Assembly: GCA_947259995.1 (NCBI GenBank)
Contig: CAMYOK010000002.1
Span: forward strand, 124,001 to 188,000
Source: an uncultured Pseudomonadales bacterium
GTDB taxonomy: Bacteria; Pseudomonadota; Gammaproteobacteria; Pseudomonadales; Pseudohongiellaceae
Length of the DNA: 64,000 nucleotides
Reading direction: 5' to 3'
Below, piece after piece: positions 10,409-19,505 of this stretch. Every line of letters starts with the position of its first letter. Positions within the stretch are counted from its first letter, which is position 1. A program made the translations under genes and the position numbers. The notes beneath the pieces were generated by a model. The model saw only the letters and a list, made by a program, of their open reading frames with translations, was not told the origin of the DNA and made no database searches.

Positions 10409-11419
10409 ATGAACACTCAACATCCTTTGAAACAAATGCACTTCCCGCATTTGGGCTTAGCATTACTGCTTCTAATCAACGTTAGTTGGGCCCAAGAGGG
10501 AAGCTACACTGTTCCCAGAACAAGCAACGGCCAACCAGACTTGCAAGGCGTCTGGGCGAACAACAGCACCACGCCGTTACAGCGCCCTGAATTCTTCCAG
10601 GATCGTGCCACTCTCACAGAAGACGAATATCAGCAACTCCTAGCGCGTGCGCAAGAGATTGAATCAGAGGGTGGAGATGCGCTTTTTGGAGATGGCTTCC
10701 TGAATGCGGTCATCACTGGTGAAGTGGAATCTTACGACCCCTCTACGGGCAACTATGATTCGAGTTGGATGGCCAATCGCAACATCGAACGCCGCACCTC
10801 TTTAATTGTCGACCCACCTAATGGTCGCTTGCCAGCGATGCGCCCCGCCGCGCGAGAATTTATGGCGCAACAGGCTCAAGCACGCCGAAACGGACCATCG
10901 GACTCCTATACCTCGCGCCCCTTACAGGAGCGGTGCATTACTTACGGCATGCCCTATATGCTTGCGGGCTATAACAGTTACTACCAAGTCGTACAAAGCG
11001 CTACTCATGTAGCGATCATTCAAGAAATGATTCATGACGTACGACTGATCCCCTTAGACAATTCCCCACATGTCGATGAGAGCATCCGCCTCTGGCATGG
11101 CGATTCACGTGGCTATTTCGAAGGCGACTCCCTTTACATCGAAACTCGCAATTTCTCCGATGCCAGTGTATTCATGGGTGCTCGCGGAAATCGCGTTTTC
11201 AAAGAAAAATTTACGCGAATCTCAGATGATATCTTGCAGTATGAGTTTACAATGCAGGACGATGAGACTTGGGAGCGCCCTTGGACTGCCGTCGTCAACT
11301 ACACTCATAGTGAAGACCCAATCTACGAATACGCGTGTCACGAAGGCAACTACGCTTTAGAAGGCATTTTATCAGGGGCCCGGGCAGAAGAGCGCATGGC
11401 CGCCGAACAAGCTCAATGA
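10409..11419 (+). CDS. exported protein of unknown function, paralogue of the preceding gene
   Basis: A 336-residue protein with a signal peptide ending near VSWAQ (residue 29). It shares with the upstream gene the motifs VPRTSNGQPDLQGVW at the mature N terminus, a central VVQSATHV stretch, the acidic-aromatic block GYFEGDSLYIETRNFSD, and ERPW near the C terminus. It is longer because of an insertion around residues 45-115 with a charged helix. GAGGAAA precedes the ATG. Periplasmic or extracellular location is inferred from the signal peptide; no catalytic motif is recognised. Confidence 0.8.
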   Translation: MNTQHPLKQMHFPHLGLALLLLINVSWAQEGSYTVPRTSNGQPDLQGVWANNSTTPLQRPEFFQDRATLTEDEYQQLLARAQEIESEGGDALFGDGFLNAVITGEVESYDPSTGNYDSSWMANRNIERRTSLIVDPPNGRLPAMRPAAREFMAQQAQARRNGPSDSYTSRPLQERCITYGMPYMLAGYNSYYQVVQSATHVAIIQEMIHDVRLIPLDNSPHVDESIRLWHGDSRGYFEGDSLYIETRNFSDASVFMGARGNRVFKEKFTRISDDILQYEFTMQDDETWERPWTAVVNYTHSEDPIYEYACHEGNYALEGILSGARAEERMAAEQAQ

Positions 11420-11511
11420 ATTAGACTTGGGCACACGACTTTTCTATTGCTTGTTCCTACTCACGCATTTTTCTGGCATTACACTGCCTGTGGTCCACTA
11501 AGGGGATTCGC

Positions 11512-12030
11512 ATGAAACTCATTGTTCAATTGTTTGGCATTATTATTCTCGTGCCCTTAGTCGCCATTGGCACTCTGCGATACAAAAACCAAGATGCCGA
11601 TGGCCCTTCAGTTTTATTTCCTGGTGGCCAATTAGTTTCTGGACCACTGTACACCGGCTCCGAACCCGACTGGAGTTTTGCGGACAATATTCAGACGATC
11701 GAATTGCAACTGACTGACCCAATAAGCTCTCGCTATGTGTGGGTACTACCCGTTAACGGCCGGCTCTATGTCGCCTCTGGCTATATGAACTCGTTTCTCG
11801 GTCGAATATGGAAGCATTGGGCTATACAGGCAGACGAGGGCAACGGCGAAGCCGTCATTCGCATCAACGGCACCCGATACCAGCGGCGGATCGTCCGTAT
11901 TCGCCAAGGCAATGAGTTAGATGGTGTTGCCACCGTAATGACGAATAAGTATGGTTCTCCTACCACTCGACAACAAATAGAAGCCGGAAACACATGGGTA
12001 TTTGAATTAACTGCGCGAGGTCGCCCATAA
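11512..12030 (+). CDS. membrane-anchored protein, possibly with a flavin/deazaflavin split-barrel fold
   Basis: A 172-residue protein with one N-terminal hydrophobic helix (residues 3-22) and a soluble domain. The order of strands and the segment RLYVASGYMNSFLGRIWKHW, followed by GEAVIRINGTRYQRRIVRI, resembles the split-barrel deazaflavin-dependent nitroreductase-like proteins; this fold call is tentative. AAGGGG precedes the ATG. Its stop overlaps the start of a 44-residue ORF, suggesting translational coupling. The function is unknown. Confidence 0.7.
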   Translation: MKLIVQLFGIIILVPLVAIGTLRYKNQDADGPSVLFPGGQLVSGPLYTGSEPDWSFADNIQTIELQLTDPISSRYVWVLPVNGRLYVASGYMNSFLGRIWKHWAIQADEGNGEAVIRINGTRYQRRIVRIRQGNELDGVATVMTNKYGSPTTRQQIEAGNTWVFELTARGRP

Positions 12031-12164
12031 TGCGATGGACTAACTATATAATGCTCTGTATCGGGCTATCGGCGATTATTTTCGTCTCCGTCATGTTTGT
12101 CCCAGCGGTGGCTAATGCCATCGAGACAGAGCTTTTGTCGTTCTTATCCACTAATGCCCGCTAA
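12030..12164 (+). CDS. 44-residue single-pass membrane protein
   Basis: A short ORF whose ATG overlaps the upstream TAA (TAATG at 12028-12032), a classic reinitiation arrangement. The product starts MRWTNYIM, has one hydrophobic helix (about residues 7-28) and a short polar tail ending in STNAR. The overlap and the clean transmembrane profile are the support for a real gene; it has no ribosome site of its own and no family I recognise. It may work with the membrane-anchored protein encoded just upstream. Confidence 0.55.
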   Translation: MRWTNYIMLCIGLSAIIFVSVMFVPAVANAIETELLSFLSTNAR

Positions 12165-12201
12165 GCGATGTGCTGGGCTGCCCACTAGGTAGCGAAATAA
12201 A

Positions 12202-12801
12202 GTGAATTGGTTAGAAGTATCATCTGCCGCCATGACCCTGTTCTTGGTAATGGACCCAATCGGTAATGTGCCAATATTTAATGCGGTTTTATCTAAACTG
12301 GATGAAAAAAGGCGTTCGCGTGTCGTTGCTCGAGAACTTTTAATCGCCCTATTCATTCTTCTAGGGTTTCTATTCGCGGGCAATGCCATCCTCGCCTTTC
12401 TTGGACTCTCGCAGTCTTCATTGAACATCGCCGGCGGTATACTGCTATTTATCATTTCCCTACGAATGATCTTTCCTAGCCATCACTCTGGCGATGAAGA
12501 GAATGAGGACGAAGAACCGTTTATTGTTCCCTTAGCAGTGCCCTTAACGGCAGGTCCATCGACTATCGCCATTTTACTTTTGTTAAGCTCCAACCAACCC
12601 GAACGCTTACTCGAATGGAGTATCGCCCTATTCTTAGCTTGGGGAGGTGGCACCGTGATTCTCTTAAGCTCGCCACAATTGCTTCGCCTCATTGGCAACC
12701 GAGGGTCTCGTGCGCTGGAACGCCTGATGGGCATGATCCTTGTACTCTTAGCGACCCAAATGTTACTCAATGGCATTAGAGATTTTATCGAAAGCCTCTA
12801 A
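12202..12801 (+). CDS. yhgN: MarC family inner-membrane protein (YhgN type)
   Basis: A 199-residue protein with six hydrophobic helices. VMDPIGNVPIF near the N terminus and EEPFIVPLAVPLTAGPS after a charged central loop are the two half-site signatures of the MarC/YhgN family, and RALERLMGMILVLLATQM matches the C terminus of E. coli YhgN closely. The start is GTG at 12202. The family's transport substrate is not settled. It is followed after 16 bases by an acetyltransferase gene. Confidence 0.88.
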   Translation: MNWLEVSSAAMTLFLVMDPIGNVPIFNAVLSKLDEKRRSRVVARELLIALFILLGFLFAGNAILAFLGLSQSSLNIAGGILLFIISLRMIFPSHHSGDEENEDEEPFIVPLAVPLTAGPSTIAILLLLSSNQPERLLEWSIALFLAWGGGTVILLSSPQLLRLIGNRGSRALERLMGMILVLLATQMLLNGIRDFIESL

Positions 12802-12817
12802 GTCATCGGGAGTTATC

Positions 12818-13375
12818 ATGGCAGCACGCAATAATACATCCGAGCACTTGCTTATCGTCCCTCTCAGCAAAGCTAAATTCCCAGACCTGCTCGCGCATCT
12901 TAAACGCCATTTTTCGGAATCCGGTGCAGACGACTTTTATTTCACGCCCTATGACCCTGATGACCCAATAGGCCCCAGTGGCGTCGATTTCGATAAAGTA
13001 GACTTACCCATTAGTGCCCCGCATTGGCAGCGTTGGTTTATCGCCATCGACCCTCAAACCGGCAATGTATGTGGCCACCTTGATCTAAAAGCAGACGGAT
13101 TGCGCACGGGTTCCCATCGCTGTGTGCTGGGCATCGGCATGGAGGCTCAATACAGGGGCATCGGCTTAGGTAAAATTTTGATGAAAACTGCCATCGATTT
13201 TGTGCGCAGCCAAGCCAGCTTAGACTGGATAGACCTCATGGTATTTGGGCATAACAAAAATGCGCAGGCATTGTATAAATCGTTTGGCTTTTCTCAGGTC
13301 GGCATCGTCCATGACCGCTTTCGCATTGGCCAGACTAAAATCGACGATGTCATCATGACGCTAAAAATTCGCTAA
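12818..13375 (+). CDS. GNAT family N-acetyltransferase
   Basis: A 185-residue protein with the GNAT acetyl-CoA-binding block GMEAQYRGIGLGKILMKTAI (Q/R-x-x-G-x-G/A), followed by the NKNAQALYKSFGF segment typical of the fourth motif. Acetyl transfer from acetyl-CoA is therefore likely, but the acceptor cannot be read from the sequence. I chose the ATG at 12818, with CGGGAG 6 bases upstream; an earlier in-frame ATG lies inside yhgN. The next gene starts 11 bases later. Confidence 0.85.
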   Translation: MAARNNTSEHLLIVPLSKAKFPDLLAHLKRHFSESGADDFYFTPYDPDDPIGPSGVDFDKVDLPISAPHWQRWFIAIDPQTGNVCGHLDLKADGLRTGSHRCVLGIGMEAQYRGIGLGKILMKTAIDFVRSQASLDWIDLMVFGHNKNAQALYKSFGFSQVGIVHDRFRIGQTKIDDVIMTLKIR

Positions 13376-13386
13376 AGGAGCCTGCT

Positions 13387-13953
13387 TTGGGCAGCAAGTA
13401 CCAATCTTTAAATGACAAGCTGAGCGATTTTATTGCGGCCCAAAAAATTTACTTCGTCGGCACAGCAGCCAATGAAGGGTCCGTGAATGTCTCACCAAAA
13501 GGGATGGACTCCTTACGCGTTCTTAGTCCAACACGCGTGGTATGGCTCAATGTTACCGGCAGCGGCAATGAAACGGCGGCTCATCTAATCGACAACCCAA
13601 GAATGACGATCATGTTTTGTGCCTTCGATGGGACTCCAATGATTCTGCGCCTCTATGGACATGCCCGCGCCATTCATCAAGGGGATGCCGACTGGGGATC
13701 AATGTTGCAATTGTTTGAGCCCATTCCTGGCGCTAGGCAAATCTTCGACCTTACTATCGATTTAGTGCAAAGCTCTTGCGGGATGGCCGTTCCTTACTAC
13801 AGCTATGACGAGGACCGCACGCTGCTAAAAAGCTGGGCATTGAAAAAAGGGGACTCCGGAATTAAGAAATATTGGGAGACCAAGAACCACATCAGCCTTG
13901 ATGGCAAACCGACATTAATCGTTGAGAAATCCCGTCAATCTCAAGAAAAGTAG
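13387..13953 (+). CDS. pyridoxamine 5'-phosphate oxidase-like flavin-binding protein
   Basis: A 188-residue protein of the PNPOx-like split-barrel family: YFVGTAANEGSVNVSPKG then GSGNETAAHLIDNPRMTIMF are the FMN-site strands and helix. The start is TTG at 13387, well supported by AAAGGAG at 13374-13380, six bases upstream, which overlaps the stop codon of the acetyltransferase. Members include general-stress FMN or haem proteins and uncharacterised oxidoreductases; it is not the vitamin B6 enzyme PdxH, judging by the C terminus. Confidence 0.82.
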   Translation: MGSKYQSLNDKLSDFIAAQKIYFVGTAANEGSVNVSPKGMDSLRVLSPTRVVWLNVTGSGNETAAHLIDNPRMTIMFCAFDGTPMILRLYGHARAIHQGDADWGSMLQLFEPIPGARQIFDLTIDLVQSSCGMAVPYYSYDEDRTLLKSWALKKGDSGIKKYWETKNHISLDGKPTLIVEKSRQSQEK

Positions 13954-14026
13954 ACTCGCTTCACAGAATTAGATCCATTACTACGCGACACTCACAGGCA
14001 TTCTTCATTCCTGTAAGTACAGCCTT

Positions 14027-14338
14027 ATGCGCGGACTATTCATTTGTTTTGTGTTGTTCATTGCCTTCGTCAAAGGATTGTCGACAATGGGCACGCCTAT
14101 CGCCCCTTCCCCTGCAGCTATGCCCAGCAGCACGGTGACGGAGCTGATCTCAAACTCATCAAACAGCCACAGTGTTATTCAAGCCGCACCGCGTGAGGAA
14201 TTTGTTTGTGACGGAAGAGAATATTGTTCGCAGATGACCTCGCGGGCAGAGGCACAATTCTTTGTGCACAACTGCCCCAATGTCAAAATGGATGGTGATG
14301 ACGACGGCCTAGCTTGCGAAAATGACTCACGTTTCTAG
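14027..14338 (+). CDS. excalibur-domain protein, exported
   Basis: A 103-residue protein with an N-terminal hydrophobic segment and a C-terminal excalibur domain (residues about 60-100): Cys-containing RxYCxxM, AQFFVHNCP and the acidic DGDDDGLACE loop, which resembles an EF-hand-like calcium site. Excalibur domains are small extracellular calcium-binding modules. The stop codon overlaps that of the S4 protein on the other strand by four bases. The start follows a weak ribosome site and remains uncertain. Confidence 0.75.
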   Translation: MRGLFICFVLFIAFVKGLSTMGTPIAPSPAAMPSSTVTELISNSSNSHSVIQAAPREEFVCDGREYCSQMTSRAEAQFFVHNCPNVKMDGDDDGLACENDSRF

Positions 14339-14550
14339 CTCGCGAGCAGGACTTTGAGTGTCACTCCCTGAAACTCAATCACATCGCCGCCCACAATTTT
14401 ACGACGCTTACGGGTTTCAACTTCTCCGTTCACCCGCACATCTCCCGCGCCGATCATCAGCTTCGCCGAACCACCATTCTCGGCCAGCCCTTCAAATTTT
14501 AGTATTTTATATAGCTCTACCGGTTCTTTATTGATCTCGACTTCACGCAT
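14335..14550 (-). CDS. ybcJ: S4-domain RNA-binding protein, YbcJ type
   Basis: A 71-residue protein that is essentially one S4 domain: LYKILKFEGLAENGGSAKLM, then DVRVNGEVETRKRRKI and the final strand DVIEFQGVTLKVL. This matches E. coli YbcJ, a small RNA-binding protein of unclear role. AAAGGTG lies 7 bases before the ATG. It is followed on the same strand upstream by two VOC-family genes. Confidence 0.85.
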   Translation of the reverse strand: MREVEINKEPVELYKILKFEGLAENGGSAKLMIGAGDVRVNGEVETRKRRKIVGGDVIEFQGVTLKVLLAS

Positions 14551-14578
14551 ACAAACACCTTTTTGAACTCAATTTCAT

Positions 14579-15055
14579 TCAGTCTCCTCGAAAAGCCGCT
14601 TCAAGATCGGCAATAATTAACTTATCCATAGTCATCATCGCTTGCATAGCGCGTTGCTGGGCAGCAAAGTCGGTACTGCGCATCACCTCTGCCCAAAACT
14701 TTGGCACTATTTGCCACGCCACTCCATATTTGTCTTTTAGCCAAGCACATTGCATCGGCGCGCCGCCGTCTGCGCACAAACTATTCCATAAATGATCGAT
14801 CTCAGCTTGGTCCTCACACTCAACGGAAAGTGAAATCGCTTCATTGAAGGTAAATTCCGGTCCCCCATTAAGCGCTTGTACGCGCTGTCCTTTTATTGTG
14901 AATTCCACCATCAGTGCACTACCGGCTGGAAAACGCATCCCTTCTCCATTACGCAGCACTAAATCAATTGCAGAGTCTTTAAACAAACTGACATAGAATT
15001 GCGCGGCCTCTTCAGCCTGACCGTTAAACCACAAACAAGGTGCTAGATTATTCAT
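14579..15055 (-). CDS. VOC/PhnB-like protein (3-demethylubiquinone methyltransferase-like domain)
   Basis: A 158-residue single-domain vicinal-oxygen-chelate protein. The N terminus LAPCLWFNGQAEEAAQFYVSLF and the QIVPKFWAEVM segment near the C terminus match the PhnB/YjdN-like group. Members bind a metal in beta-alpha-beta-beta-beta modules, but the function of this subgroup is not established. It is 20 bases downstream of another VOC gene on the same strand, so the pair is probably an operon. Confidence 0.82.
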   Translation of the reverse strand: MNNLAPCLWFNGQAEEAAQFYVSLFKDSAIDLVLRNGEGMRFPAGSALMVEFTIKGQRVQALNGGPEFTFNEAISLSVECEDQAEIDHLWNSLCADGGAPMQCAWLKDKYGVAWQIVPKFWAEVMRSTDFAAQQRAMQAMMTMDKLIIADLEAAFRGD

Positions 15056-15075
15056 GTATAGTCACTTCCTTGGTT

Positions 15076-15843
15076 TTATTTGCCTACTAATGAGAATAAA
15101 ACACCCTGAGGATCAATTGCATTGATAATTAAATCTCCACCTGGCACTTCTGCTGGACCATGGACAACTTTACCCCCTAAGGCCTGTACTTTCTCGACAG
15201 CGTCTTCAATGCTAGGCACACGAAAATAGAACGACCATAAGGGTGGGCCAGATTCATCACTCGCTTGCATAATTCCGCCAAAGCCCTGCTCATCTCGTTC
15301 GATGAACTTATAGATGCCCATCGGGCCCATGTCCATTTCGAAACCCATAGTCCAATCAAACTGCTCACTATAGAATTTCATCGCGCCACTCATATCCTTT
15401 GCAGCCAATTCATTCCAGCCGCAATGGCCCACTTTATTCGCAGCATAAGCGTCACTGGGTTCGTCGGTTGCGCCACGCATAATATAAAAAGGGATACCAT
15501 CTAAATCGGTCAGCATAGCAATTCGGCCGACCTCTGGAATCTGCGTTGCTGGCATCAACAGCTGCCCACCGGAGGCGACAATTTTTTCAATGCTGGCGTC
15601 CACATCATCGACGGCAATATATCCCGCCCAGATGGGTTTACCTCCCGCATCAATAGCCTCTTGTGGTATCCGCATCAACCCACCTATAGGGGATTCCCCC
15701 GCGAAGGCCAGCCGATAATCCATGCCGGGCATCTCAGAGTTCACAATTTCCCAACCCACTACGGCACTGTAAAACGCCTGCGCTTTGTCGACGTCAGTAG
15801 TCAGCAACTCATACCAGATAAAATCCCCATGTCTATTTCGCAT
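15076..15843 (-). CDS. two-domain VOC (glyoxalase-like) family protein
   Basis: A 255-residue protein made of two VOC modules: HGDFIWYELLTTDVDKAQAFY begins the first and GHCGWNELAAKDMSGAMKFY the second at about residue 135. This is the common duplicated glyoxalase-like family, with no known substrate. The start at 15843 has AGGAGG at a good distance, and avoids eight extra codons of the longest frame. Confidence 0.85.
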   Translation of the reverse strand: MRNRHGDFIWYELLTTDVDKAQAFYSAVVGWEIVNSEMPGMDYRLAFAGESPIGGLMRIPQEAIDAGGKPIWAGYIAVDDVDASIEKIVASGGQLLMPATQIPEVGRIAMLTDLDGIPFYIMRGATDEPSDAYAANKVGHCGWNELAAKDMSGAMKFYSEQFDWTMGFEMDMGPMGIYKFIERDEQGFGGIMQASDESGPPLWSFYFRVPSIEDAVEKVQALGGKVVHGPAEVPGGDLIINAIDPQGVLFSLVGK

Positions 15844-16051
15844 TTGCAAGTGCCTCCTAGTTTGCACTGACGTCTAAAATTGGCCCGATGCCACCTTCAA
15901 TCTACCGAGATTAGCCATTGTATGCTCCTTAGCGCGCAAATGAAGTATTACAGTTTGTAATGATTCAACCCTTTGCTGGAGCAAAGCTCTAGTGCAAGGT
16001 ATATTAGCGCACTAGCATTGGCTCAAATAAAAACAGGAATTTGCCTTCAAA

Positions 16052-18064
16052 ATGTCTCAACTTTCTTTTCGTACTATTTTGCTGGCGGCCTGCCTAGTAG
16101 TTTTCAGCGTTACTTCCCTTGCCCAAACCCCTTATTCAACGGATATTCAACTGCAATGGCTCGAAGAAGTACTGCCACAGGCAGAGTTTTTCTCCGAGAA
16201 AGAACTCGGCGAAGCCCCTGTGTACCGAGGGTTTCGTAATAATCCAACGACTGGCGAACAAGAGCAAGTTGGCTTTGTCTTCATGAACCGCGACTATCCC
16301 CCAATGCGGGTAGGCTATGCAGCACCTATCGATGTCTTGGTCGGCATGGACATGAACGCAGTTGTCACCCGCATGAAGGTACTGGATTATTATGAATCCT
16401 ATATGTATTCGCGCGGGGACTTTATCGACAATTCAGTCTTTCTTTCGCAATTTCGCAATAAGCCAATCAGCGATAGATTCAGAATCTATGGTGATGTTGA
16501 TGGCTTGAGTGCCGCCACAGCCACTAGCACGGCAATTGCACGCAGCGTTGGTGAAACGGCACGACGAGTGGCTCGGGTTTACTTAGGCTACGGAGAAGGC
16601 AATGAGGCGGAACAAAACTCCACCGAGAATGCCAAAATCCTCCTAGAACAATATTCTTGGAATAGCCTGATTGATCAAGGCATCATCCGACAACTGCATT
16701 CTACTAACGCAGAAGGTGATCCCCTTACCTTATCGTTTACCTACATGGGGCGACGCGCATTAGGGGAGTATTTCATTGGTGATACTAACTATGAGCTAGT
16801 CGAGTCCGATGCCTCATTTAAGGCCACCGGCGATGAGATGATGCTGATCGCCCCTAGTGGCCCTGGCGCTGGGGAGACCTTCCGGCAATTTCCTATGTCT
16901 GTGAAACAGGGCGAGCTTACCCGCTATGTGGCCGGCAATCGCTATAGTAACGCAGGCAACGCTAGCTCTGGTGCTATCGTTGGAAATGCCCCTTATGGCG
17001 TCGCACTGATCATGCACCCTGACTTTGATATCACCGAGCCTTTCACATTGATCTACCACCCTCCAGGTTTAGATGAGGATGTCTCGGTCGATTATTCGCT
17101 CAGCGGGGTGGGTTTGACTCTTGCCCGCAATGAACTGGTACTATCCGAAGAAGAGCTACTCGCAGCGCGCCTAGTGGATGCATCGTTTCTAACACGCTTG
17201 CGTCTCGCCCCACCTTGGGGCATTACCCCCATGAGCGATGTGGTTCTATTATTTGCATTATTGGCCTTAGTAATGGCCGCATTCTTAACGAAGAAAGAAA
17301 GCCTTCGCTGGGCAGCTCTAACAGCCACACTATTGTACTTAGGCTTTTACAAAAACGGCTTTCTGTCCGTCTCGCATATCACGAGCGTTATCAAACTAGG
17401 GCCAGAGGCACTGACCAACAATTTGACCACGTTGATCATTGCAACTTTCACCATCATTACGACTTTAATATGGGGTCGGGTCTTCTGTTCCTCATTATGT
17501 CCTTTCGGCGCTGTGCAAGATTTTATCGCTCGCTTTTCTCCCAAAAAATGGCGTATTAAGGTCCCGCAGAAAATTCACGACAATGCGCTTTATATTAAAT
17601 ACGGCATCTTGGCATTTATTCTGCTGACCGCGATGGTCAACGCGAATCTGAGCATTTTCCAATACTTCGAACCTTTCGGCACACTGTTCTTCTTCAGCCC
17701 GTCTGCATTATTGTGGGTTATCCTCATTGCCATATTGGCCGCGTGCTTTGTCATCGAGCGTTTCTACTGCCGTTACGTTTGCCCCCTTGGTGCTGCGCTA
17801 GGCATTGTGTCTATGGTCAGCCCGCTGCGTATTAAGCGCGTCCCGCAATGCACGATGTGCAAAGTCTGCGAACACGCTTGCCCAACAGGCGCTATCCGCG
17901 CCGAAAAAGTCGATTTCAAAGAGTGTGTACGCTGCGATGTGTGTGAAAGCAAACTCATCCAACTCGCAGGTACGTGCCGACATTCGATGGATGAAATTGG
18001 CCGCCGCCGGAAAGAGAAACAAGTTGTGAACGTGATCGATTTGGGAGCTGCCACAGCCGTCTAA
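16052..18064 (+). CDS. NosR/NirI-like FMN-binding, iron-sulfur membrane protein
   Basis: A 670-residue protein with a signal peptide (to about residue 24), a periplasmic FMN-binding domain, a stretch of hydrophobic helices, and a polyferredoxin tail. The likely covalent-FMN threonine lies in DGLSAATAT (Thr156). Two CX3CP motifs (CSSLCP and CRYVCP) sit at membrane ends as in NosR/NapH, and CTMCKVCEHACP binds one 4Fe-4S cluster; the second cysteine group CVRCDVCE is atypical because its fourth cysteine is displaced. NosR feeds electrons to nitrous oxide reductase, but no nosZ, nosD or apbE is in this window, so the partner is unknown. Confidence 0.85.
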   Translation: MSQLSFRTILLAACLVVFSVTSLAQTPYSTDIQLQWLEEVLPQAEFFSEKELGEAPVYRGFRNNPTTGEQEQVGFVFMNRDYPPMRVGYAAPIDVLVGMDMNAVVTRMKVLDYYESYMYSRGDFIDNSVFLSQFRNKPISDRFRIYGDVDGLSAATATSTAIARSVGETARRVARVYLGYGEGNEAEQNSTENAKILLEQYSWNSLIDQGIIRQLHSTNAEGDPLTLSFTYMGRRALGEYFIGDTNYELVESDASFKATGDEMMLIAPSGPGAGETFRQFPMSVKQGELTRYVAGNRYSNAGNASSGAIVGNAPYGVALIMHPDFDITEPFTLIYHPPGLDEDVSVDYSLSGVGLTLARNELVLSEEELLAARLVDASFLTRLRLAPPWGITPMSDVVLLFALLALVMAAFLTKKESLRWAALTATLLYLGFYKNGFLSVSHITSVIKLGPEALTNNLTTLIIATFTIITTLIWGRVFCSSLCPFGAVQDFIARFSPKKWRIKVPQKIHDNALYIKYGILAFILLTAMVNANLSIFQYFEPFGTLFFFSPSALLWVILIAILAACFVIERFYCRYVCPLGAALGIVSMVSPLRIKRVPQCTMCKVCEHACPTGAIRAEKVDFKECVRCDVCESKLIQLAGTCRHSMDEIGRRRKEKQVVNVIDLGAATAV

Positions 18065-18116
18065 GTAGTCGTAGTAGCTCCATCCCCCAACTAGTACAAG
18101 TTGCAAGGAGCCAAAG

Positions 18117-19478
18117 ATGAAACCACTGCTCATTATTCACGGTTGGAGTGACGAGGCGAGCTCCTTCGTAGCGCTCGCTAAGGCCATTGAAGAAGCAAGC
18201 AATCGAGACGTATCGTCCCTATTTCTTGGCAATTACATTTCCTTAGACGACGATGTGCAGATGCAAGACCTAGTACAAGGCCTTGCACGTGCGTGGAAGA
18301 AAGAAGGCCTGCCAACCGCTCCTAAGTCTATCGATGTCATTATTCACTCCACTGGCGGCCTAATCGTACGCGACTGGATGGAAAGCGTTTACACACGCCA
18401 TCAACTGCGCCCACCGATCAATAATTTACTGATGTTAGCGCCAGCAAACTTTGGCTCGCCCCTTGCCCATAAAGGCCGCGCCATCTATGGGCGGGTAATC
18501 AAAGGCTTCAATGCCAATAAACGCTTTCAAACTGGCTCTCATATACTCGATGCTTTAGAGATGGGCAGTGACTATAGTTGGGATTTGGCTCAGCGCGACC
18601 GATTTGCCGAAAACCCAATGCATGTTACTGGTGTACGTACCACAGTCATTGTTGGCAATACCGGCTATAGCGGGATAAGTTCACTGGCCAATGAGCTAGG
18701 GTCCGATGGCACTGTATACGCCGCCACTGCTAATCTTAATTGCGCTGCAATCGAGATTAGCTTTCCAAGCGGAGACAAAAAACCCCATGTAAGCAGCATC
18801 AAAACATCCAAAGGTGATACAGCCTTTTTAGTCATGGATGGTTTTGATCACTCCTCGATCGCTTTTAAGGACCCAGAACACAAAGACAACGAAGCTTTGC
18901 TAAGGTTTATACTGAAGGCACTCGAGATCAAAAACACGCATGACTTTAAACAATGGATTACAGAGTGTGACTCACATACACGCTCTGTTATGGGCCAATA
19001 TGACAATGCAAGGGATGCGCATAAACACGGCTTTCAGAATACTGTTTTTAGAGTGCGCGATGATCACGACTTCGATGTTCATGATTATGTGATCGAGTTC
19101 TACAACGACGCCAGCAAAGGCAGTAGTGACAAACTAGCGGAACAATTTAATAAAAAGGCCGTCGTGAAAGTGCATGCATTCAAAAGCAACGCCTCATTTC
19201 GCAGTTTTATGATCGACTGCTCCGCGCTCTATCGAATTCTCAAAAACCAGGCGAAAATTCTGAATATTAGTCTATCGGCCATGCCAGATTTAAATGACTC
19301 TCGAAACTTAGTGGGGTATCGTAGCTTTGACAACGATGACATTGGAGAACTGGCCTTAGCGGCAAACAAAGTACAGGGTTTTTTCCAATCCAACCGCACC
19401 CTATTTGTCGACATTCGATTATGTCGGGAACATAAAAACGAGTTATTCTGGATCAAGAATCTGGATGCCATTGATTAA
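18117..19478 (+). CDS. alpha/beta hydrolase with long C-terminal extension
   Basis: A 453-residue cytoplasmic protein. The first about 240 residues look like a lipase/PGAP1-type alpha/beta hydrolase: LLIIHGW oxyanion strand at residues 4-10 and the nucleophile elbow IHSTGG with Ser78. The first glycine of the usual GxSxG is replaced by isoleucine. The remaining about 200 residues match nothing I recognise. The gene begins 52 bases after the NosR-like gene on the same strand. The substrate is unknown; an acylhydrolase is the most that can be said. Confidence 0.75.
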   Translation: MKPLLIIHGWSDEASSFVALAKAIEEASNRDVSSLFLGNYISLDDDVQMQDLVQGLARAWKKEGLPTAPKSIDVIIHSTGGLIVRDWMESVYTRHQLRPPINNLLMLAPANFGSPLAHKGRAIYGRVIKGFNANKRFQTGSHILDALEMGSDYSWDLAQRDRFAENPMHVTGVRTTVIVGNTGYSGISSLANELGSDGTVYAATANLNCAAIEISFPSGDKKPHVSSIKTSKGDTAFLVMDGFDHSSIAFKDPEHKDNEALLRFILKALEIKNTHDFKQWITECDSHTRSVMGQYDNARDAHKHGFQNTVFRVRDDHDFDVHDYVIEFYNDASKGSSDKLAEQFNKKAVVKVHAFKSNASFRSFMIDCSALYRILKNQAKILNISLSAMPDLNDSRNLVGYRSFDNDDIGELALAANKVQGFFQSNRTLFVDIRLCREHKNELFWIKNLDAID

Positions 19479-19505
19479 TCGACAACAAATCACTAGGAGT
19501 GAAGA

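Noticed and set aside
15955..15968. Possible FNR-like site TTGTA-ATGA-TTCAA before the NosR-like gene
   Set aside because: Only about seven of ten consensus positions match; too weak to list as a feature.
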